Shown here: positions 59,065 to 64,000 of the stretch, one piece after another
Layout of the letters: each line of letters opens with the position of its first letter
Numbering within the stretch: position 1 is the first letter of the stretch
Source: Arthrobacter sp. ov118
GTDB taxonomy: Bacteria > Actinomycetota > Actinomycetes > Actinomycetales > Micrococcaceae
Length of the DNA stretch: 64,000 bases
Assembly (NCBI RefSeq): GCF_900116495.1
Contig: NZ_FPAY01000007.1
Coordinates: forward strand, 179,599 to 243,598
Direction: 5' to 3'
Notes under the pieces: model-generated
Told to the model about the DNA's origin: nothing
The model's database searches: none
What the model saw: only the letters and a program-made list of their open reading frames with translations
Translations under genes and position numbers: made by a program

Positions 59065-59424
59065 TCACCGGGGGACGCGCTGGGACAGTGCGGCCCGCAG
59101 GAACTCCAGATGAGCCGGGGTGGGGGCCACTACGTTCGCCGCGTAGCCGGGGTGCTTGCCGAGGTACTTCTTGATGAACGGGCAGACCGGAACGACCAGG
59201 AGGCCGGCGGCGACGGTTTCGTCCAGCGCCTGTGCGGCCAGTTTTCCTGCCAGACCCCGGCCGCCGTATTCTTCGTCTATCGCCGTGTGGTAGAAGATCC
59301 GCTGGCCCACGGTCTGATCCCCTGTGACGTCATCGACGTAGGCGGCCTGGCCGATCACGACGCCGGCGGCGAGCATTTCGTAACGGCTGCGGGCCGTGTT
59401 GTTCGTGATGGTGGTCGTGGTCAA
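59065..59424 (-). CDS. GNAT acetyltransferase, YjdJ-type
   Basis: A 119-aa short acetyltransferase. The core YEMLAAGVVIGQAAYV (seen as AGVVIGQAAY) and IDEEYGGRGLAGKLAAQALDE carry the acetyl-CoA loop GGRGLAGKL, and VVPVCPFIKKYLGKHP is the typical C-terminus of the YjdJ subgroup. The substrate is unknown. TTG 59424 is chosen because AAGGAG lies six bases upstream; a TTG at 59439 would lengthen it by five residues. Convergent with the TMEM175-like gene. Confidence 0.8.
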   Translation of the reverse strand: MTTTTITNNTARSRYEMLAAGVVIGQAAYVDDVTGDQTVGQRIFYHTAIDEEYGGRGLAGKLAAQALDETVAAGLLVVPVCPFIKKYLGKHPGYAANVVAPTPAHLEFLRAALSQRVPR

Positions 59425-59472
59425 TCTGGTCTCCTTCAAGGGGGGCGCTGGGTTTTCGCCGGCGGGTATGGT

Positions 59473-60465
59473 TCAGCCGCGCGGCCGGATCCGGGCATTC
59501 GGCAGGGCTGGAGCTGGGAGGGCGGGGGCCTGTCCGGGCGGGAAGGAGCCGAAGCGCGACTCCGCGGCTCCCCCGGCGGCCGCCGCCGGTTCGGCGCCGA
59601 TTTCAGCCTGCCACTGCGCCCGGTAAGCGACGATTTCCTCGTGGCTGCGGCCCACGAAGTTCCACCACATCACGATCTTTTCGCCCAGCGGCTCTCCGCC
59701 GATCAGCAGGATGCGGGCACCGTCGCTGCCCGCGGCCAGGGTCAGGGACGAGTGACCGACCGGAAGGTAGGCGAGGTGGTCCTTCGGGACGGGGTATCCG
59801 TCCAGGGCCAGGCTTCCCGCATCCACCAGGACGCCATGCTCAAAGGAGGCATCGATGTCCAGCATCAGTTCCGTCCCGGCCTCCAGCAGGAGCTCGGCGC
59901 CCAGCAGGGGTGTGTGAGTGGCCACAGGCGAGATCGAGCCCGCGAGCCGGCCCAAAAACACCCGCACGGTCCAGCCGTTTCCGGCAACCGGTTCCGGACG
60001 GTAGTGCTCGAACGTGGGGGCCATGTGACGGGCCGTATCCGGCAGGGCCACCCATAGCTGCGCACCGTGCAGGACGGTTGTCTCCAGAGTGGAAAATTCC
60101 GAGTGGCTGATGCCGCGGCCCGCGGTCATGAGGTTGACTTCCCCGGGCCGCACCATTGCACGGAAGCCGGCCGAGTCCCGGTGTTCGATCTCCCCCGTGA
60201 AGAGCCAGCTAACGGTCTGCAGCCCGGTGTGCGGGTGGCGCGGGACCTTCATGCCGCCGGAGTCGCCGATCCGGTCCGGGCCATAGTGGTCCAGGAAGCA
60301 CCAGGCACCGATCAGGCTGCGCTGACGCTGCGGCAGGGTGCGGCGCACGTCCATCGCGCGGGGGCCGCCCAACGGCACCTGCCGCGGGACCAACAGCTCG
60401 ACGCCGACGCAGGGGCCGTCCGTTTCACAGAGGATTTCCTGGGGCGCAACTTCGGTATTGCTCAT
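59473..60465 (-). CDS. Pirin-family protein
   Basis: A 330-aa pirin, a bicupin. The N-terminal cupin has the iron ligands in RHPHTGLQTVSW (HPHTG) and GRGISHSEFS (HSE). The second cupin is less conserved. Some bacterial pirins are quercetinases or bind partners such as pyruvate dehydrogenase; the role here is unknown. A Pro/Ala-rich tail follows. ATG 60465 is supported by a leaderless -10 box. Confidence 0.9.
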   Translation of the reverse strand: MSNTEVAPQEILCETDGPCVGVELLVPRQVPLGGPRAMDVRRTLPQRQRSLIGAWCFLDHYGPDRIGDSGGMKVPRHPHTGLQTVSWLFTGEIEHRDSAGFRAMVRPGEVNLMTAGRGISHSEFSTLETTVLHGAQLWVALPDTARHMAPTFEHYRPEPVAGNGWTVRVFLGRLAGSISPVATHTPLLGAELLLEAGTELMLDIDASFEHGVLVDAGSLALDGYPVPKDHLAYLPVGHSSLTLAAGSDGARILLIGGEPLGEKIVMWWNFVGRSHEEIVAYRAQWQAEIGAEPAAAAGGAAESRFGSFPPGQAPALPAPALPNARIRPRG

Positions 60466-60477
60466 GAAGACAGCCTA
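60463..60477 (-). promoter_or_regulatory. Leaderless -10 box for the pirin gene
   Basis: On the minus strand TAGGCT (60477-60472), six bases, then ATG 60465. Confidence 0.5.
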
Positions 60478-60539
60478 GCCCCGCATGGCCAGCGGGACAG
60501 CCGCCGGGCGCGGGGCACCACCGTCGCCCTGTTGTAGCC

Positions 60540-61823
60540 TCACATCCACCCCTGGCGGCGCAGTGGCGGTTCCGCGCCACCCGGACGCTGGACCAAGATC
60601 TGGTTCACACCGGTGAGGCCGGCCTCGAAGCCAAGGGCGCTCGCGGCCATGTAGAGCCGCCAGATCCTGGCCCGTCCCACGCCCGCGGAGCGGACGGCCT
60701 CGTCCCAGTTCGCCTCCAGGTTCCGGACCCAGGCGCGGAGCGTCAGGGCATAGTGGCGCCGCAACGCCTCAACATCCAGGACTTCCAGGCCGGCCGTTTC
60801 GAGGGCCGTGACCATGTCCGAAAGGCTGAGCATCTCACCGTCCGGGAAGACATAGCGGGGAATGAAGGAGTCCGGGTCCGGTGCGGTCGATCCGGCGTTC
60901 CAGGAGATCGCGTGGTTCAGGAGCCGGCCTCCCGGACGGAGCAGGCCCTGCAGTCGGGAAGCGTAGTTCCCGATCTGCTCGCGTCCCACGTGCTCCGACA
61001 TGCCGATGGAGCTGATTGCGTCGAACGGGCCGTCGTCCACGTCACGGTAGTCCTGGACCCGGATGTCCACCCGGTCCGTCAGTCCGGCGTCGGCCGCCCG
61101 TTTGCGGGCGAGGGCGGCTTGTTCGACCGAAAGGGTCACTCCGACGACGTCGACACCGTAGTGCTGCGCGGCGTGCAGCGCGAAGCTGCCCCAGCCGCAT
61201 CCCACGTCCAGCACGCGCATGCCCGGTTCGAGTCCCAACTTGCGGCAGACCAGGTCGAGCTTGGCGGCCTGGGCTGCGTCAAGGCCGGTCTGCTCCGACT
61301 CCCACACCGCGCACGAATACACCATGGACGGACCCAGGACGAGCGCATAAAAGTCATTCCCGACGTCGTAATGGTGGGAGATGGCGGCGGCGTCGCGGCC
61401 CTTGGAATGACGCCGGCCATGCCGGCTCACCCGTGCTTCCTCCGGCGGCGGCGCCGGATTCGGTCCCACGGCGCCAAGCCGGACCGCGGTTTTGAGCAGG
61501 GCGAACACTTCACCGGGGGTCGGCGGTCGGAACGGTCCCGGCTCAGCGAACTTCCCGGCCGCACTGAGGGCGGCGAAGGCGGCGAAAATGTCGCCGGGTG
61601 CCTGGATGTCGCCGGCCACGTAGGCGCGGCTGAGTCCGAGCTGCCCGGGTGACCACAGCATTCGGCGAAGGGCCCGCCGGGACCGGAAAACAACAACCGG
61701 GGCGTCGGCCGGCCCCGCCTCCGTGCCGTCCCAGGCCCGTAGCCGCAGCGGAATCCGGTCGGTGCCAAGAATGATCGCCAATGCGTCGGCCAGCCGTGAT
61801 GCTGCATCCGCAGGTTTCGCCAT
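60540..61823 (-). CDS. Cyclopropane-fatty-acyl-phospholipid synthase family protein
   Basis: A 427-aa SAM-dependent enzyme of the CFA/mycolic-acid cyclopropane synthase family, which adds a methylene group to membrane phospholipid double bonds. An N-terminal lipid-binding domain (~1-130) precedes the methyltransferase domain. ISHHYDVGNDFYALVLGPSM (seen as HHYDVGNDFY), the SAM loop VLDVGCGWGSF, and SIGMSEHVGREQ are the family markers. ATG 61823 gives the usual length; the open frame runs 31 codons further upstream with poorer signals. Confidence 0.88.
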   Translation of the reverse strand: MAKPADAASRLADALAIILGTDRIPLRLRAWDGTEAGPADAPVVVFRSRRALRRMLWSPGQLGLSRAYVAGDIQAPGDIFAAFAALSAAGKFAEPGPFRPPTPGEVFALLKTAVRLGAVGPNPAPPPEEARVSRHGRRHSKGRDAAAISHHYDVGNDFYALVLGPSMVYSCAVWESEQTGLDAAQAAKLDLVCRKLGLEPGMRVLDVGCGWGSFALHAAQHYGVDVVGVTLSVEQAALARKRAADAGLTDRVDIRVQDYRDVDDGPFDAISSIGMSEHVGREQIGNYASRLQGLLRPGGRLLNHAISWNAGSTAPDPDSFIPRYVFPDGEMLSLSDMVTALETAGLEVLDVEALRRHYALTLRAWVRNLEANWDEAVRSAGVGRARIWRLYMAASALGFEAGLTGVNQILVQRPGGAEPPLRRQGWM

Positions 61824-62032
61824 GTCCCATGCCCCGCTTCCAGTGCTCGTTTCCGGTGCCGCGATTGTGGTGTTCCGGTCAGCGCTCGCGCTACGTCCCA
61901 TCCCTCCGCCACCCAATCTAAGGGCAAGCTACGGCCCGTAACCAGAGGTTTGGTCCTCGAGTCCGCTCGCCCGGGTCGGGGCGGCCTGGCGCCCGGCCTG
62001 CCGCGGCTCTGGCGTTCGTGGGCGCCGTTGCC

Positions 62033-62048
62033 TATCGTTTGTCCTATG
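62033..62048 (+). promoter_or_regulatory. Leaderless -10 box for the YtfJ-like gene
   Basis: TATCGT (62033-62038), seven bases, then ATG 62046. No Shine-Dalgarno sequence. Confidence 0.45.
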
Positions 62049-62393
62049 TCTGAGTCCTTCTCATCCCTTGTCGACACGTTCAGGAACGTCGGTGTGTCCC
62101 GGGCCTTTGGCCCCACCACCACAATCGCAGGGGAAGAGACCGTCCCCGTGGCGATGGTATCTTTCGGCTTCGGCGGAGGCAGCAGTCCGGAGGACGGCCA
62201 GCCCGGAGTCGGCGGAAGTGGCGGGGGCGGCGGAGGCTTTGTGCTGCCTCTGGGTGTGTATGCCAAGGGCCCCGCCGGAAACCTGGCGTTTCGACCCAAT
62301 ACCGTCGTGGTGCTTGCGGCGCTGACTCCGCTGGTGTGTGCGGTCGGCCTTTCGATCCGCGGCATCCTTAGGACCGTCCGCTCCCACACGTAG
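62046..62393 (+). CDS. GerW/YtfJ-like protein
   Basis: A 115-aa protein resembling the spore protein YtfJ (GerW). FGPTTTIAGEETVPVAMVSFGFGGG is the family core (VPVAMVSFGFGGG), followed by a Gly-rich loop, a strand with FVLPLGVYAKGP, and a C-terminal hydrophobic helix (~88-108) that may anchor it. GerW acts in Bacillus germination; this organism type does not form endospores, so the role is different and unknown. ATG 62046 is supported by the -10 box; an upstream extension is not family-like. Confidence 0.8.
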   Translation: MSESFSSLVDTFRNVGVSRAFGPTTTIAGEETVPVAMVSFGFGGGSSPEDGQPGVGGSGGGGGGFVLPLGVYAKGPAGNLAFRPNTVVVLAALTPLVCAVGLSIRGILRTVRSHT

Positions 62394-62593
62394 AGCGGTG
62401 GCCTGGGGGGTCGAAGGTCGCGCCCGGAAAGAGGCGGCCGCCGTCGAGAGCGTCACCTGCACCTGAATTCCTGCGCCGAGGAGCTGCGGGAGTAGCTTCT
62501 CAGGGTTTCCCAAAGGTGGCAGGGAGATGCTCGGTCCCAGCCGTCCCATTGTGCTCAGCAGCAGCTGACCTCTGACGGCAGAGGAAGGCTGAC

Positions 62594-64000
62594 ATGACCG
62601 ATCAGAAGCAGGCACGTGGCAGGCGGAACGCGCGACGCTGGGCTGCGGCTATTGCGGCGGCGGCACTGGTCGCCGGAATTCTTTTACCCAATGGTCCTGC
62701 GCTGGGAGCTGAGAGCGGATCCCACGCCTCGGGTTGGGATTGCTCGTCAGGCTTCGTGGCCGTGACCTTCGACGACGGACCCAACGTGTTCAACGAGGAC
62801 CGCACCGGTTGGATCCTCGACACCCTGCGTGATTACGGGGTGCACGCCACGTTCTTCATTTTGGGCGAACGGGTGGCCGATCCCAATCAGCCCACGCGAC
62901 CCGACCTCGTGCTCCGGGAAGCCTCGGAAGGCCACACGGTGGCCAATCACAGTTGGGACCACCCGGATCTGACAAAGCTGAGCTTAAGCGATGTGCAGTG
63001 GCAACTGTCCCACGACAATGATGTGATCGCCGCGACGGGCGCTCCACGCCCGACGTTCTTCAGGCCCCCCTTCGGCTACACCAACGCTGACGTCGCCGCG
63101 GTGGGCGAGTCCCTTGGCCTCCGAGAAGTGCTCTGGGACGTCAACAAGGGGGATACGGCGGCGACCAGCACGTCAGCGGTTTCCGATCCGGTCCTGGCGG
63201 CAGTTCGGTCCGGAAGTGTCGTCGTACTCCATGACTGGGCGCCGTACACGGCCGAGGCACTCCCAACGATTCTGGACGGTCTGAAATCCCGGCACCTCTG
63301 CCCGGGCCTGCTGAACCGCACGACTGCCTACAATGGGCAATTGCGCGGCTACGTTTCTGTCGTGCCCGATCCGGGCGGGCCTCACGACGCGAGTCCGCGG
63401 CAGTGTCCCTGCACTATTTTCACGCCTATCCAGGTCCCGAGTCTCGTGGCAAGTGCGGCCACCGGCCCGCATGAACTGGGGGTACGGTTCGCGCCCGATG
63501 TGCCCGGTGTCATAAGTGCCATCCGGTTCTACAAGGCCGCTGTGAACACGGGGCCACACCCGGTTCGCCTCTGGTCCAGCAGTGGTCAATTGCTCGGTTC
63601 CGGAAGCGCGCAAAGCGAGACCGACTCCGGCTGGCAGCAGGTCGATATCCCCGGCGGCATCCATGTCCAGGCGGCGACGCCATATATTGCTTCGTACTCG
63701 GCACCCGCCGGCCGTTTCGCGCAGGACGTGAACTTCTTCGCAGCGGCGGCGGGCACTTTTCCGATCCGGGGGTTGGCCAGCATACCGGGGGCAGCAAACG
63801 GCGTTTACGCTACCTCGACCGGATCATTCCCCAATCGCACTTATGCGGCCAGCAATTACTGGGTCGATGTAGTCTTTGTCCCCGATCCCCCCGCACCGGC
63901 GGTCTCGGCGGTCGATGACGCGGGATCCACCGCGTCCGAGACGGCGCTCACCGTCCCGGCCCCGGGAGTGCTGGGCAACGACACCGGGACCGGGCTGACC
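62594..64000 (+). CDS. Secreted polysaccharide deacetylase with DUF4082 and Ig/cadherin-like domains (partial)
   Basis: The frame stays open from ATG 62594 to the window edge (469 codons), so the 3' end is missing. Residues 1-39 are a signal peptide (Arg-rich start, Ala-rich core, cleavage near ALGA-ES). Residues ~52-235 are a NodB-type carbohydrate esterase family 4 domain with TFDDGPN (Asp60, Asp61), NHSWDHP (His119, His123), RPPFGY and VVLHDW. A DUF4082 beta-sandwich follows (~275-430). The last residues, LTVPAPGVLGNDTGTG, begin a cadherin/Ig-like repeat. It would deacetylate peptidoglycan or another polysaccharide outside the cell. GGAAGG precedes the ATG. Confidence 0.9.
   Translation, partial: MTDQKQARGRRNARRWAAAIAAAALVAGILLPNGPALGAESGSHASGWDCSSGFVAVTFDDGPNVFNEDRTGWILDTLRDYGVHATFFILGERVADPNQPTRPDLVLREASEGHTVANHSWDHPDLTKLSLSDVQWQLSHDNDVIAATGAPRPTFFRPPFGYTNADVAAVGESLGLREVLWDVNKGDTAATSTSAVSDPVLAAVRSGSVVVLHDWAPYTAEALPTILDGLKSRHLCPGLLNRTTAYNGQLRGYVSVVPDPGGPHDASPRQCPCTIFTPIQVPSLVASAATGPHELGVRFAPDVPGVISAIRFYKAAVNTGPHPVRLWSSSGQLLGSGSAQSETDSGWQQVDIPGGIHVQAATPYIASYSAPAGRFAQDVNFFAAAAGTFPIRGLASIPGAANGVYATSTGSFPNRTYAASNYWVDVVFVPDPPAPAVSAVDDAGSTASETALTVPAPGVLGNDTGTGLT

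Noticed and set aside
1..64000. tRNA, rRNA, prophage or integrative element
   Set aside because: No cloverleaf-like sequence, rRNA segment, integrase or phage structural gene was seen while reading the window; GC and codon use look even throughout.

Overview
The window is GC-rich actinobacterial chromosome. GTG and TTG starts are common, and many genes have a TANNNT -10 box exactly 6-7 bases before the start codon (leaderless transcripts). The gene order polA - rpsA - coaE - uvrB is the conserved actinobacterial arrangement. Gene content and codon bias fit Micrococcaceae, most likely Arthrobacter or Pseudarthrobacter; the genus is an inference. I saw no rRNA, tRNA, IS element, prophage or CRISPR array.

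Layout. 1-7.2 kb: an ABC exporter cut by the window edge, a Tam-like methyltransferase, a Ski2-like DEAD/DEAH helicase, a GNAT and an S33 peptidase, ending in a repeat array and a bidirectional terminator. 7.2-21.8 kb: the information-processing core, with terC under a yybP-ykoY manganese riboswitch, uvrB, coaE fused to GrpB, yigZ, rpsA with a long structured leader, an Eis-type acetyltransferase, polA, a PaaI-like thioesterase and a RibD-like reductase. Gaps in this part carry a dispersed repeat family built on the palindrome GGACATGTCC (four loci). 21.8-26.5 kb: Pit phosphate permease with a small membrane protein, a tandem universal stress protein and an erythromycin-esterase homologue.

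26.9-37.0 kb is a complete-looking form I aerobic CO dehydrogenase cluster. A divergent LysR regulator precedes coxM-coxS-coxL, an XdhC protein with a C-terminal YHS domain, coxD, coxE, coxG and a second XdhC protein. CoxL has the form I signature AYACSFR. The genes overlap or nearly abut, and the divergent promoter has a clear LysR-type box, a TTGACA -35 and competing hairpins. CoxMSL would oxidise CO. CoxD, CoxE and the XdhC proteins would build or insert the Mo-Cu centre, and CoxG would dock the enzyme to the membrane or quinone pool.

37-64 kb is accessory and stress-related: a YciO protein, a BTAD regulator, a cytoplasmic HtrA, a soluble HtaA (haem-binding) domain, FetB, a zinc alcohol dehydrogenase, a TetR/glycosyltransferase pair with a palindromic operator, a GT2 with DUF2795, a GCS2 ligase with an M20 peptidase, a histidine kinase and response regulator overlapping tail to tail, DUF4193, a CDF transporter, a Rieske-FAD oxidoreductase, DUF2252, a CMD-fold protein, a TMEM175-like channel, a GNAT, a pirin, a cyclopropane-fatty-acid synthase, a YtfJ/GerW-like protein and a secreted polysaccharide deacetylase that runs off the right edge.

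The most unusual features are the GGACATGTCC repeat family, the YHS-domain XdhC protein in the cox operon, the coxM regulatory region and the rpsA leader hairpin.
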